Counted from the first letter of the stretch, positions 39,621 through 49,168 are shown. The stretch is 64,000 bases of DNA from Acutalibacter sp. 1XD8-36 (GCF_009917525.1 NZ_QZDU01000003.1:124001-188000), one strand, 5' to 3'. The notes: generated by a model from the sequence alone, not told the origin. Translations and numbers: made by a program.

Positions 39621-40901
39621 ATGGTCAAAGCAATCGTAGGCGCCTGCTGGGGCGATGAGGGCAAGGGCAAGATAACCGACGTGTTGGCGGAAGATTCCGA
39701 CATAGTTATACGCTTTCAGGGCGGCTCAAATGCCGGGCATACTATTATAAATGAGTATGGCAGGTTTGCCCTGCACCAGCTCCCCTCAGGTGTTTTCCGG
39801 CAGAATATCACGAATATTATAGGCAACGGCGTGGCGTTTTCTGTAGAAAACTTTGTCACCGAAATGCAGTATATAAAAGACGGCGGCGTGCCCGAGCCCA
39901 GGATACTGATTTCAAACCGCTGCCAGGTGCTCATGCCCTACCATAAGGAGCTGGACGGCCTGGAGGAGGCGAGGCTTGCCGACAAGGCCTTCGGCTCTAC
40001 AAAATCAGGCATAGCCCCCTTCTACTCCGACAAATATGCAAAAATAGGCTTCCAGATAAGCGACCTTTTTGACGATAAGGACGCCTTATACGAGCGTATC
40101 GACCACGTGCTGGGCCTGAAAAATGTGCTCTATACTGAGCTCTACCACCGTGAGCCCCTGAACCGGGACGACATCTATAATAAGCTCATGGAGTATAAGG
40201 AGATAGTTGCCCCATATGTTGCGGACACCACCACCCTGCTATACAACGCCGTGAAGGAGGGCAAGACCATCCTCCTGGAGGGGCAGCTGGGCTCCCTGAG
40301 GGACCCGGACATGGGTATCTACCCCATGACAACCTCCTCCTCGCCCCTGGCGGGCTTCGGCACGGTGGGCGCGGGAGGCATACCGCCCTATGCCATCGGG
40401 AAGATTTACTGCGTGGTAAAGGCCTACTCCAGCGCCGTGGGAGCGGGGGAGTTTGTCTCGGAAATCTTCGGGGACGAGGCCGAGGAGCTCCGCAAGCGCG
40501 GCGGCGACAAGGGTGAGTACGGCGCGACCACCGGCCGCCCCCGTCAGGTGGGCTGGCTGGACCTGGTGGCGGCAAAATACGGCTGCATGGTCCAGGGGGC
40601 TACGGACGTGGCATTCACTGTGCTGGATGCGCTGGGGTACCTTGACGAGATACCGGTCTGCGTGGCCTATGAGCTGGACGGCAAGCAGATAGACTACTTC
40701 CCGCCCACGGCCCAGCTGAAAAGGTGCAAGCCTGTGCTGGAGAAGCTGCCCGGCTGGAAGTGCGATATTAAGGGTATCAAGAGGTATGAGGATTTGCCTG
40801 AGAATGCCAGGAAATATGTGGAGTTTGCTGAGAAATACCTGGGCGTGCCGGTGACGATGGTTTCAAACGGCCCGGCCCGGGAGGATATTATGTATCGCTA
40901 A
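39621..40901 (+). CDS. purA: Adenylosuccinate synthetase
   Basis: 426 residues. It begins with the GTP-binding loop WGDEGKGKITD and QGGSNAGHTI, both diagnostic. GATTGRPRQVGWLDLVA near residue 300 matches the family C-terminal substrate loop. PurA joins IMP and aspartate with GTP to make adenylosuccinate, which PurB then cleaves, so the two steps from IMP to AMP are encoded together. Terminator at 40919-40945. Confidence 0.96.
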   Translation: MVKAIVGACWGDEGKGKITDVLAEDSDIVIRFQGGSNAGHTIINEYGRFALHQLPSGVFRQNITNIIGNGVAFSVENFVTEMQYIKDGGVPEPRILISNRCQVLMPYHKELDGLEEARLADKAFGSTKSGIAPFYSDKYAKIGFQISDLFDDKDALYERIDHVLGLKNVLYTELYHREPLNRDDIYNKLMEYKEIVAPYVADTTTLLYNAVKEGKTILLEGQLGSLRDPDMGIYPMTTSSSPLAGFGTVGAGGIPPYAIGKIYCVVKAYSSAVGAGEFVSEIFGDEAEELRKRGGDKGEYGATTGRPRQVGWLDLVAAKYGCMVQGATDVAFTVLDALGYLDEIPVCVAYELDGKQIDYFPPTAQLKRCKPVLEKLPGWKCDIKGIKRYEDLPENARKYVEFAEKYLGVPVTMVSNGPAREDIMYR

Positions 40902-40918
40902 GGTTAGGCTAGGAAGGG

Positions 40919-40945
40919 AAAACAGTCTGGTTTCGGGCTGTTTTT
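40919..40945 (+). terminator. Terminator after purA
   Basis: AAAACAG and CTGTTTT pair around a GU-extended loop, followed by TTCTGTTTT. Confidence 0.7.
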
Positions 40946-41016
40946 CTGTTTTAGACCTATGTTCCGGGCTTTGAGCAAACTGCCGCAGAACAGGACGACT
41001 TTAAGGAGGAGATTTT

Positions 41017-42846
41017 ATGTGTGGAATCGTTGGTTATATCGGAGACAGCCAAGCGGCCCCGGTGCTGCTGGAGGGGCTGACTAAGCTGGAGTACCGGGGG
41101 TACGACTCGGCAGGGGTGGCGGTGCACAATGAGTCCGGCCTGCACGTGGTGAAGGCCAAGGGGCGGCTCTCGGTTTTGGAGGGGATACTGGATGGGGGCG
41201 GGAAGCTCCCCGGCACGGTGGGTATCGGACACACCCGCTGGGCTACCCACGGCGCGCCCTCGGATGTGAACTCCCACCCCCAGGCAAGCGGCGGCGGGCT
41301 CTTCGCGGTGGTGCATAACGGCATTATCGAGAACTATATGCAGCTAAAGGAGCATTTGATTCGCCGGGGCGTGGAGTTCGTCTCCGACACGGACACGGAG
41401 GTGGTGGCCCAAATGCTGGAGCACTACTACCGGGGGGACGTGCCGGAGGCAATACGCCAGGTGACCGAGCGGGTGCAGGGCAGCTACGCCCTGGGAATAA
41501 TCTGCGCGGACTGCCCGGATAAGGTGTTCGCCGTGAGGAAGGACAGCCCGCTGATAGTCGGCCTCTCGGATGGGCAGAATTTTATAGCCTCGGATGTGAC
41601 GGCGATTCTGGCCCATACCAGAAGGATGGTGCGCCTGAAGGACCGGGAGATAGCCGTGCTCACCCGGGAGGGGGCGGAGTTCTTCGACAGGGAGCTGGAG
41701 CCGGTTGAGAAGCCGGTGGAGACGGTGGAGTGGGACATAACCGCCGCTGAGAAGGGCGGCTATGAGCACTTCATGATGAAGGAGATTTGCGAGCAGCCGG
41801 AGGCTTTGAGTAAAACTATCTCACCCAGGATACAGGCAGGAAGGGTAGTGCTGGACGACTTGAAGCTGACAAAGGCCGATATCGAGAATATCAGCCGGAT
41901 ATTCATTGTGGCCTGCGGGACCTCATATCACGTGGGGGCCGTGGCGAAATATGCCTTTGAGAAGCTGCTGAGAATGCCCATTGAGACGGATGTGGCCTCG
42001 GAATTCAGATACCGTGAGCCGATTTTGGACGAGCGCACTTTGGTTATTATAATCAGCCAGTCCGGTGAGACCGCCGACACCCTTGCGGCCCTGCGGGAGG
42101 CGAAGAGGCAGGGGGCCAGGACCCTGGCTATTGTGAATGTGGTGGGCAGCACCATTGCCAGCGAAGCCGACGATGTGCTCTACACCTGGGCGGGGCCGGA
42201 GATAGCCGTGGCCTCCACCAAGGCCTACAGCACCCAGCTTGCCGTCATCTACCTGATAGCCCTGCACATGGCCCAGGAGCTGGGGACTCTGCCGGAGGGC
42301 GAGCTTGCGGAGTTCGTAGGGGCTCTGGAGAGGCTGCCGGAGCTGGCGGGCAGGTGCCTGGAGGACAGGGAGACCATACAGCATTTTGCCTCACGGCATT
42401 TTAACGCTAAGGATATTTACTTTATAGGCCGGAACGTGGACTATGCTGCGTCCCTTGAGGCATCGCTGAAGCTGAAGGAAATATCATATATCCATTCTGA
42501 GGCGTACACCGGCGGGGAGCTGAAGCACGGGCCGATTTCCCTGATTGAGGAGGGCACGCTGGTGGTGGCAATCTGCACCTGCGGGCGGCTGTTCGGGAAG
42601 ATGGCGGCGAATATCCGGGAGGTGAAGGCCAGGGGCGCGGTGGTGCTGGGGCTGTGCACGGAGGAGTTCGCACAGGAGATGAAGGGGGTCGCGGACTGGC
42701 AGTTCTGCGTGCCGAAGGTGCCGGACTTTATGCTGCCCTCAATGAGCATACTGCCACTGCAGCTATTCGCGTACTATGTGGCATCCATGAAGGGCTGCGA
42801 CATAGATAAGCCCAGAAATTTGGCAAAGTCTGTAACGGTGGAATGA
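41017..42846 (+). CDS. glmS: Glutamine-fructose-6-phosphate aminotransferase
   Basis: 609 residues, full length. Cys2 (MCGIVGYIG) is the glutaminase nucleophile; GHTRWATHG and the NHNG-equivalent VVHNGIIENY follow. Two SIS domains make up the C-terminal isomerase half (CGTSYHVGAV, SQSGETADTLAAL), and the ending is KPRNLAKSVTVE, the usual GlmS terminus. It makes glucosamine-6-phosphate for peptidoglycan. AAGGAGG precedes the ATG. The 70 bases between the purA terminator and the start are too short to hold a glmS ribozyme. Confidence 0.97.
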   Translation: MCGIVGYIGDSQAAPVLLEGLTKLEYRGYDSAGVAVHNESGLHVVKAKGRLSVLEGILDGGGKLPGTVGIGHTRWATHGAPSDVNSHPQASGGGLFAVVHNGIIENYMQLKEHLIRRGVEFVSDTDTEVVAQMLEHYYRGDVPEAIRQVTERVQGSYALGIICADCPDKVFAVRKDSPLIVGLSDGQNFIASDVTAILAHTRRMVRLKDREIAVLTREGAEFFDRELEPVEKPVETVEWDITAAEKGGYEHFMMKEICEQPEALSKTISPRIQAGRVVLDDLKLTKADIENISRIFIVACGTSYHVGAVAKYAFEKLLRMPIETDVASEFRYREPILDERTLVIIISQSGETADTLAALREAKRQGARTLAIVNVVGSTIASEADDVLYTWAGPEIAVASTKAYSTQLAVIYLIALHMAQELGTLPEGELAEFVGALERLPELAGRCLEDRETIQHFASRHFNAKDIYFIGRNVDYAASLEASLKLKEISYIHSEAYTGGELKHGPISLIEEGTLVVAICTCGRLFGKMAANIREVKARGAVVLGLCTEEFAQEMKGVADWQFCVPKVPDFMLPSMSILPLQLFAYYVASMKGCDIDKPRNLAKSVTVE

Positions 42847-42869
42847 GAAAAAATGTGTGTGAGGGATGT

Positions 42870-43673
42870 ATGAAAGGTCAGATAGAGCGTCTAAAAGATG
42901 TCAAATTATTTGTATTGGATATGGACGGCACCATATATCTTGGTGACAGGCTGTTTCCATACACCAAGGATTTCCTGAGGGCAATTCAGGAGTCGGGGCG
43001 GGATTTTTGTTTTTTTACCAATAATAGCTCAAGGAATAGGGAGGCGTATTTAGCTAAGCTGCACAGGATGGGCATAGAGGTGCCGCCGGAGAAAATGCTA
43101 ATCTCAAACCACGTGATACTTCGCTGGCTCCGGGAAAACCGTCCGGGAGGAAGGGCCTATGTGGTGGGAACAGAGCCCCTGTTGGCGGACTTCAGGCAGG
43201 AGGGTATCGAGCTTGACGACCATGGGCCGGACTATGTAGTTCTGGGCTTCGACACCAGCCTGACCTATGACAAGCTTGCCAAAGCCTGCCATTTTATCAG
43301 GAACGGAGCAGAGGTGTTCGGGGTAAACCCCGACTGGAATTGCCCGGTGGAGGGTGGATTTGTGCCGGACTGCGGGTCGATAGCGGCGCTGGTGAGGGCG
43401 TCGACAGGGGTGCAGTGTGAGTTTTTCGGCAAGCCCTCGAAGCACACTTTACAGTATATATTGGATGTGTGCGGGAAGCAGGCCCAAGAGGTTGCGGTAA
43501 TAGGGGATAGGCTCTATACAGACATTGCCGTAACAAAGGAGTCTGAGGCGGTGTCGGTGCTGGTGCTGAGCGGGGAGACCACAGTTGATATGCTGGCAAA
43601 TTCTGAAATAAAGCCCGATGTAATCGCGGAAAATGTGGGTGAAATCGGGGCATATTTACGGCAAAACGGGTGA
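42870..43673 (+). CDS. HAD-IIA family phosphatase (NagD-like)
   Basis: 267 residues. VLDMDGTIYLGD holds the catalytic aspartates, FTNNSSRNREAYLAKL is motif II, and GKPSKHTLQYIL plus VIGDRLYTDIAVTKE are motifs III and IV. NagD-like enzymes dephosphorylate nucleotides and sugar phosphates; a link to the amino-sugar gene glmS upstream is possible. An ATG at 42843 overlaps the glmS stop, but the ATG at 42870 has GAGGGATGT upstream and gives the usual family start. Confidence 0.9.
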   Translation: MKGQIERLKDVKLFVLDMDGTIYLGDRLFPYTKDFLRAIQESGRDFCFFTNNSSRNREAYLAKLHRMGIEVPPEKMLISNHVILRWLRENRPGGRAYVVGTEPLLADFRQEGIELDDHGPDYVVLGFDTSLTYDKLAKACHFIRNGAEVFGVNPDWNCPVEGGFVPDCGSIAALVRASTGVQCEFFGKPSKHTLQYILDVCGKQAQEVAVIGDRLYTDIAVTKESEAVSVLVLSGETTVDMLANSEIKPDVIAENVGEIGAYLRQNG

Positions 43674-43697
43674 AAATACTCTCAAAGGAGGGCGTTT

Positions 43698-44054
43698 ATG
43701 GAGTATTTTAATGCGTTTTGGGTGGGCGGGCTCATATGCCTTGCGGGCCAGCTGCTGATAGACCTGACAAAACTGACCCCCGCCAGAATAATGGTGACAT
43801 ATGTCACGGTTGGCGTGCTTCTGGGGGCGCTGGGAGTTTACACACCGCTGGTGGACTTTGCGGGCGCGGGGGCGACAGTGCCCCTGTGCGGGTTCGGATG
43901 GGCACTCTCCGAGGGCGTCCGAAGGGCAGTGGTGGAGCAGGGCTTCCTTGGCATATTCACCGGCGGCCTGACCGCAGGGGCCGCAGGGACCACCGCAGCA
44001 GTATTTTTCGGGTACCTTGCCGCCCTTGTTGCAAAGCCCCGGGACAAATCATAG
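43698..44054 (+). CDS. spoVAE: Stage V sporulation protein AE
   Basis: A 118-residue protein with four membrane segments. It matches SpoVAE: FWVGGLICLAGQLLIDLTKLTPARIMVTYV, then PLVDFAGAGATVPLCGFGWALSEGV and GIFTGGLTAGAAGTTAAVFFGYL. SpoVA proteins form the channel that loads and releases dipicolinic acid in the spore inner membrane. spoVAC and spoVAD, usually adjacent, are not in this window. The gene follows glmS-HAD and is closed by a terminator, so a forespore promoter was looked for in the 24-base gap but none fits. Confidence 0.88.
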   Translation: MEYFNAFWVGGLICLAGQLLIDLTKLTPARIMVTYVTVGVLLGALGVYTPLVDFAGAGATVPLCGFGWALSEGVRRAVVEQGFLGIFTGGLTAGAAGTTAAVFFGYLAALVAKPRDKS

Positions 44055-44055
44055 C

Positions 44056-44085
44056 AAAAGCCTCCGGAACCCCCGGAGGCTTTTT
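44056..44085 (+). terminator. Terminator after spoVAE
   Basis: AAAAGCCTCCGG pairs with CCGGAGGCTTTT (12 bp) around a 5-base loop, followed by T. Confidence 0.85.
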
Positions 44086-44101
44086 AACTCAAAAGTTTCG
44101 T

Positions 44102-44142
44102 CCACCTTTACAAAGGTGGCAGGGTGTGGGGCAGCGCCCCAC
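44102..44142. repeat. Composite palindromic repeat
   Basis: Two hairpins in tandem: CCACCTT/AAGGTGG (44102-44119) and GTGGGGC-AGC-GCCCCAC (44126-44142). The second matches the core of the element at 62573-62589. Confidence 0.65.
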
Positions 44143-44165
44143 GACCTAGTTGCAGGCCCCGCCTG

Positions 44166-44783
44166 CTAATTACAAAATCCAACCACCCCACTACAATAAG
44201 ACACCCGCTGAAACCATAACCCAGGCAAGTCCCGGGCAAGCTCATCACAAACAAAATAGAACTCCTCATCATCCCAGCCGTCCCCCACCTGGGCACGGCA
44301 CTCCTCCAGCTGCGCCCGGCTGCCAAAAGCAACATCACCTATCAGAAGCTCTCCCCCGGGCTCAAGAAGCTCCAAAATTTTGGCTAAAAAGGGGAGCTTT
44401 TGGGAGTCGCTGAGATGGTGCAGGGCATAGGTGGACACAATAAAATCGTAACGCCGGGAGGCAAGCTCCGGGTGCAGCCCCTGGGTAAAATCCCCGCAAT
44501 ACAGCTTGGCATCGGGCATTTTAGCCTGGGCTGCGGCAAGCATTTTGGGTGAAAAATCCTGGCCGTAAATCCGGCAGCCCGCGTCATACAGCTTAGAGGT
44601 AAGGGTGCCGGTCCCAAAGCCGATGTCAAGGACGGTTGGCGTACCGCGGCTAAGGCAGCGGCTGTAAATCAGAGCCAGCACCTGCCTGTAGCCCGCGAAG
44701 GGGTAGGTATCAGAGTTGTCTGAAAGGCCGACAGCTTTATCATAGCCATCGGCCCAGAGGTCAAATCCAGTTTTGTCCAGCAT
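44166..44783 (-). CDS. Class I SAM-dependent methyltransferase
   Basis: A 205-residue protein with the Rossmann-fold SAM motifs: VLDIGFGTGTLTSKLYDAGCRIYGQDFSPKML (motif I and the acidic end of strand 2), AKLYCGDF and YDFIVSTYALHHLSD (motif II/III). The final stretch ends YCSGVVGFCN. The substrate is unknown; the DLWADGYDKAV start is seen in a group of putative YrrT-like methyltransferases. It has no clear operon partner. Confidence 0.9.
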   Translation of the reverse strand: MLDKTGFDLWADGYDKAVGLSDNSDTYPFAGYRQVLALIYSRCLSRGTPTVLDIGFGTGTLTSKLYDAGCRIYGQDFSPKMLAAAQAKMPDAKLYCGDFTQGLHPELASRRYDFIVSTYALHHLSDSQKLPFLAKILELLEPGGELLIGDVAFGSRAQLEECRAQVGDGWDDEEFYFVCDELARDLPGLWFQRVSYCSGVVGFCN

Positions 44784-44878
44784 AAAATACTCCTCTCAGA
44801 ATACAGGGAGGAGGGGGAAGCACCGAGTTTCCCCACAAGAAAGCAAGCCCCTAAAAGGGCCAGCAGATTTTCAAAGGG

Positions 44879-45028
44879 TCACTGAATAGAGCAGTCCAGG
44901 TAGTGCTCCAGCTCCTCCTCGTCCTTTTTGTGGTCGAGATACATGAGCAGAGCCGCGACTGAAGCCGCGACAGCAGCTATGGCAGAGATAAGGCCAATAA
45001 AAAGCGCGAGCTTGGTCCCTTTTTTCAT
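44879..45028 (-). CDS. Small single-span membrane protein (49 aa)
   Basis: A 49-residue protein: short basic start (MKKGTK), one hydrophobic helix (LALFIGLISAIAAVAASVAALLMYL) and a charged tail (DHKKDEEELEHYLD). GGAGGTG lies 6 bases before the ATG, and a promoter (45066-45094) precedes it. The layout resembles small YtxH-like proteins but no family is recognised. A longer in-frame start before the promoter -10 is excluded. Confidence 0.7.
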   Translation of the reverse strand: MKKGTKLALFIGLISAIAAVAASVAALLMYLDHKKDEEELEHYLDCSIQ

Positions 45029-45065
45029 AGCGGACACCTCCAAAATGAGATACATTGTAACTATT

Positions 45066-45094
45066 ATAATAACCAAGTTTGTGGGAAAAGTCAA
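45066..45094 (-). promoter_or_regulatory. Promoter of the 49-residue membrane protein
   Basis: On the minus strand TTGACT and TATTAT are separated by 17 bases. Confidence 0.65.
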
Positions 45095-45120
45095 GACAGA
45101 TTTTGTAAAAAGCAAAAGAA

Positions 45121-45150
45121 AAAAGGCCCGGCACCCTCAAGCGGGCAGCC
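45121..45150 (-). terminator. Terminator of rpsT
   Basis: On the minus strand GCCCG pairs with CGGGC around an 11-base loop, with GGCT/GGCC flanks and a following CTTTTTTC run. Confidence 0.65.
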
Positions 45151-45174
45151 AAGCCTCCAAACCGGCGGGACCGG

Positions 45175-45435
45175 TTACGCCCCAGCGTGAAGCTTCTTGT
45201 CCAGAGCGGACTTTTTATGGGCGGCGTTATTCTTATGAATTATGCCCTTAGCAGCAGCCTGGTCGATTTTCTTGAAGGCGGCGCGGACAGCGGCCTCCTT
45301 GTCAGCGGCGTTGCTGTCGATGGCTGAATTGGCCTTCTTGAGCTGAGTCTTCAGAGCGGAATTGAGGGCCCTGTTCTGCAGGGTCTTCGTGGCGATGACC
45401 TTAACGCGCTTTTTTGCGGATTTGATGTTTGGCAA
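45175..45435 (-). CDS. rpsT: 30S ribosomal protein S20
   Basis: 86 residues from a TTG start: MPNIKSAKKRVKVIATKTLQNRALNSALKTQLKKA is the standard S20 beginning, and the protein is Lys/Ala-rich and helical throughout. AAGGAGGTG lies 6 bases before the TTG. S20 binds 16S rRNA. A non-AUG start is also found for rpsT in E. coli, where it serves autoregulation, so the same may apply here (inference). Confidence 0.95.
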   Translation of the reverse strand: MPNIKSAKKRVKVIATKTLQNRALNSALKTQLKKANSAIDSNAADKEAAVRAAFKKIDQAAAKGIIHKNNAAHKKSALDKKLHAGA

Positions 45436-45472
45436 TCGTGACACCTCCTTACCCATCGTCATACTACCTGCT

Positions 45473-45501
45473 ATGATAGCACAGTTTCTGAGAAAATGCA
45501 A
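45473..45501 (-). promoter_or_regulatory. Promoter of rpsT
   Basis: On the minus strand TTGCAT and TATCAT are separated by 17 bases, about 38 bases before the start codon. Confidence 0.7.
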
Positions 45502-45547
45502 GTGTTTTTTATAAGAACGGTGAAATCCCGGTAACATAATCAAAAGA

Positions 45548-45572
45548 GAAAGCCAAGGTCCTCTTGGCTTTC
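45548..45572 (-). terminator. Terminator of the secreted protein gene
   Basis: A perfect 10 bp stem (GAAAGCCAAG / CTTGGCTTTC) with a 5-base loop, followed on the minus strand by TCTTTTGATT. Confidence 0.8.
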
Positions 45573-45615
45573 CTTGCTAAAATATTTAACTATATTGACA
45601 GTGATATATATGGGT

Positions 45616-46524
45616 TCAATAAGTTACCATGTAATACCCAGCAAAATCATAATAATTATGTGGTTCATAGCCAGAACCAAAATCCCGGTCACAAACACTG
45701 GGATCATAAATTTTGAAATTGCCAGCATCGGTATTTTGAATATAGCCCTCATACCCACGTTTATGCGACCAATAACCGCCTTTATCCTGACGGAAGAAAT
45801 GGAAATCTCTAGCTGTAGACCCTACGTATGAGAATGCGAGAGCAATCTTGTATTGCCGATACCCAGGCTTTGCATCTGCAGTTGTCGGTTTAACGGTTTT
45901 TCCATTAAAATACTTTGCGTCAGCACCGAGCAAGATTGTCAGATTTCTTCTCATGTAGTTTACAGAGTAGTGTTGGCCTGATGAAGAATAGCCTATAACA
46001 TACATGGGGTCACCGTAACGTGAATAACAATTCATGGCGTAAGCATAGCAATTAGCTTTTTCACGTACTGGATCATCCCATAAATCTTCGTCGTAAGCAT
46101 GTTCGTAACCTCCTGTTGGAAGAAACCCCCCTCCATCAGGGGGAAGCACGACACTATATGACGATGTATCATATTCATCTATCGAAGTATGGGAATCATC
46201 CTGCTCGGTGCCAGCGAAAAGAAGTGGATTGTAGTTGACATAAAGGCGTTCATCTTCTGGAATCAATGCGAAATACTCTATCCAATCCAAAACATAAATC
46301 TTGCTTACAACATCCTCATCTTCAAGAGGCAAATCATTATACCAATCCCACCATCTATCGGGGTCGGGGGCATACTTTTCTACCATCTCCTGAATAACCG
46401 GGTTGTTCCTCAGTTGTTCTACCCGCGCGGCAACGTCTGAATTAGAAGTTTCAGCATAAGCCTGCAAATTGATACTGCATACTGTGAGAATCAGTACTAA
46501 CATTAACGAAAGAACTTTTTTCAT
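45616..46524 (-). CDS. Secreted protein of unknown function, possible cysteine hydrolase
   Basis: A 302-residue protein with a signal peptide (cleavage near AYA-ET, residue 25). The C-terminal half has two motifs spaced like a Cys/His hydrolase: NCYAYAMNCY (Cys159) and DFHFFRQDKGGYWSHKRG (His242, His254). I do not recognise a named family, though NCYAYA plus WSHK pairs occur together in other secreted bacterial proteins. The base composition is clearly more AT-rich than the neighbours, suggesting recent transfer. It has a promoter (46603-46631), possibly a short translated leader, and a terminator. Confidence 0.65.
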   Translation of the reverse strand: MKKVLSLMLVLILTVCSINLQAYAETSNSDVAARVEQLRNNPVIQEMVEKYAPDPDRWWDWYNDLPLEDEDVVSKIYVLDWIEYFALIPEDERLYVNYNPLLFAGTEQDDSHTSIDEYDTSSYSVVLPPDGGGFLPTGGYEHAYDEDLWDDPVREKANCYAYAMNCYSRYGDPMYVIGYSSSGQHYSVNYMRRNLTILLGADAKYFNGKTVKPTTADAKPGYRQYKIALAFSYVGSTARDFHFFRQDKGGYWSHKRGYEGYIQNTDAGNFKIYDPSVCDRDFGSGYEPHNYYDFAGYYMVTY

Positions 46525-46530
46525 GTGGTT

Positions 46531-46575
46531 TCAACTCCATTTCTTTATTTTAACAGAAGTGCTGTGCAAAAGCAT
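46531..46575 (-). CDS. Possible 14-residue leader peptide
   Basis: A 14-codon frame starting ATG after a very strong ribosome site (GGGAGGTGATAA) and ending seven bases before the secreted protein start. It follows the promoter at 46603-46631. It could couple translation to the downstream gene, or be chance. Confidence 0.3.
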   Translation of the reverse strand: MLLHSTSVKIKKWS

Positions 46576-46602
46576 TTATCACCTCCCTGTTTTTCTAAAA
46601 AT

Positions 46603-46631
46603 AGTATATCATAACACATGGCATATGTCAA
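46603..46631 (-). promoter_or_regulatory. Promoter of the secreted protein gene
   Basis: On the minus strand TTGACA and TATACT are separated by 17 bases. Confidence 0.75.
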
Positions 46632-46704
46632 TGATAAATAATAGTTTTTACGATTTTTCATAATCTGTTGGCATTGTTTGTAATCCATCAACAAGGAAAA
46701 TGCA

Positions 46705-46805
46705 AGAAAAAAGCAACCGCCCCCAGGCTAGGGACAGCGGTTACTGAGTGACGTTTTACAAGGCCAGCCGGACAAAACGCTGAATTCTGCCCTCACTCTT
46801 CTTTA
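46705..46805 (-). ncRNA. Second RatA-like antisense RNA, without an intact toxin gene
   Basis: A minus-strand RNA of about 100 nucleotides is predicted between a consensus promoter (46812-46841) and a hairpin (AACCGCCCC / GGG, GCGGTT) followed by GCTTTTTTC. Blocks before its -10 (GCCCT then CTTT) correspond to those of the 35160-35248 RNA. On the plus strand only a short frame ending SNRPQARDSGY reads through the hairpin, the type of tail seen on such toxins; no ribosome site or hydrophobic part remains. Confidence 0.55.
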
Positions 46806-46811
46806 GATTAT

Positions 46812-46841
46812 ATTATACCCTTGCTGGGAGGGAGGTGTCAA
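46812..46841 (-). promoter_or_regulatory. Consensus promoter of the second RatA-like RNA
   Basis: On the minus strand TTGACA and TATAAT, both perfect, are 18 bases apart, the same spacing as at 35255-35284. Confidence 0.75.
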
Positions 46842-46891
46842 CGGGAAAATGTGAAAGAATTGTGAATTGTAAAAAAATGTGAAAAAGGCTC

Positions 46892-46920
46892 TTGACTTTT
46901 CCTGACCATGTGATTAGAAT
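46892..46920 (+). promoter_or_regulatory. Promoter of groES-groEL
   Basis: TTGACT, 17 bases, TAGAAT, immediately followed by the CIRCE element. Between the secreted gene (46524) and groES (47073) the space is filled by two promoters, the RatA-like RNA, this promoter, CIRCE and a GC-rich 120-base leader. Confidence 0.85.
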
Positions 46921-46924
46921 ATAG

Positions 46925-46951
46925 TTAGCACTTGAGAGAGCCGAGTGCTAA
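46925..46951 (+). promoter_or_regulatory. CIRCE operator (HrcA site)
   Basis: TTAGCACTT-N9-GAGTGCTAA, the inverted repeat bound by the heat-shock repressor HrcA, with one mismatch from the ideal. It overlaps the transcription start of groES. Confidence 0.95.
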
Positions 46952-47072
46952 AAATTACAAAAAGCTGTTTCTTTTTGCCGGGGGCCGTCAGTTTTGGGCG
47001 GCGGCTGTACCGGCGGATTAGCGCTCCCCCGGGGCGCGGATATAGCCGGGGAGAAAGGATACGGTGTTTTTT

Positions 47073-47357
47073 ATGAAAATCAAGCCACTTTTGGACAGGG
47101 TGCTCATCAAGACTGAGGACGCGGAGGAGACCACAAAGAGCGGCATCGTGCTGGCGGCAAAGTCCGTTGAGAAGCCCCAGATTGCAAGGGTAGTCGCTGT
47201 GGGCCCCGGCGGAGAGGTGGACGGCAAGGAAATCAAGATGTACCTCAAGGAGGGCGACAGGGTCATCTCCGCCAAGTACAGCGGCACAGAGGTGAAGGTT
47301 GACGGGGAGGAGTACACCATCGTCAAGCAGAGCGATATCCTGGCTGTTGTTGAGTAA
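47073..47357 (+). CDS. groES: Co-chaperonin GroES
   Basis: 94 residues starting MKIKPLLDRVLIKTEDAEETTKSGIVL, with the mobile loop in this region, and ending YTIVKQSDILAVVE. GroES caps the GroEL ring during ATP-driven protein folding. The ATG at 47073 gives the usual family start, although the AAAGGAT ribosome site is closer to an in-frame GTG at 47064. Controlled by CIRCE upstream. Confidence 0.96.
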   Translation: MKIKPLLDRVLIKTEDAEETTKSGIVLAAKSVEKPQIARVVAVGPGGEVDGKEIKMYLKEGDRVISAKYSGTEVKVDGEEYTIVKQSDILAVVE

Positions 47358-47380
47358 AGAAATCTATACTATATAAATAG

Positions 47381-49021
<1,641 letters not shown>

Positions 49022-49045
49022 GATAATCAAGCAATAGGAAGCTTT

Positions 49046-49085
49046 AAAGGCCGGTACCCAAGAGGCTGGGGGCCGGCCTTTTTGT
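49046..49085 (+). terminator. Terminator of groESL
   Basis: AAAGGCCGG pairs with CCGGCCTTT around an 18-base loop, followed by TTTTGTG. Confidence 0.85.
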
Positions 49086-49168
49086 GTTTTTCCCCTTGCT
49101 AAACCCGGGATAATATAGTACAATTAGGCAAAAGCCAGGCAACTAATTTTTGGAAATGAGGCGATTGT

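Noticed and set aside
40902-41016. Possible glmS ribozyme upstream of glmS
   Set aside because: Only about 70 bases remain after the purA terminator and no ribozyme core sequence is visible.
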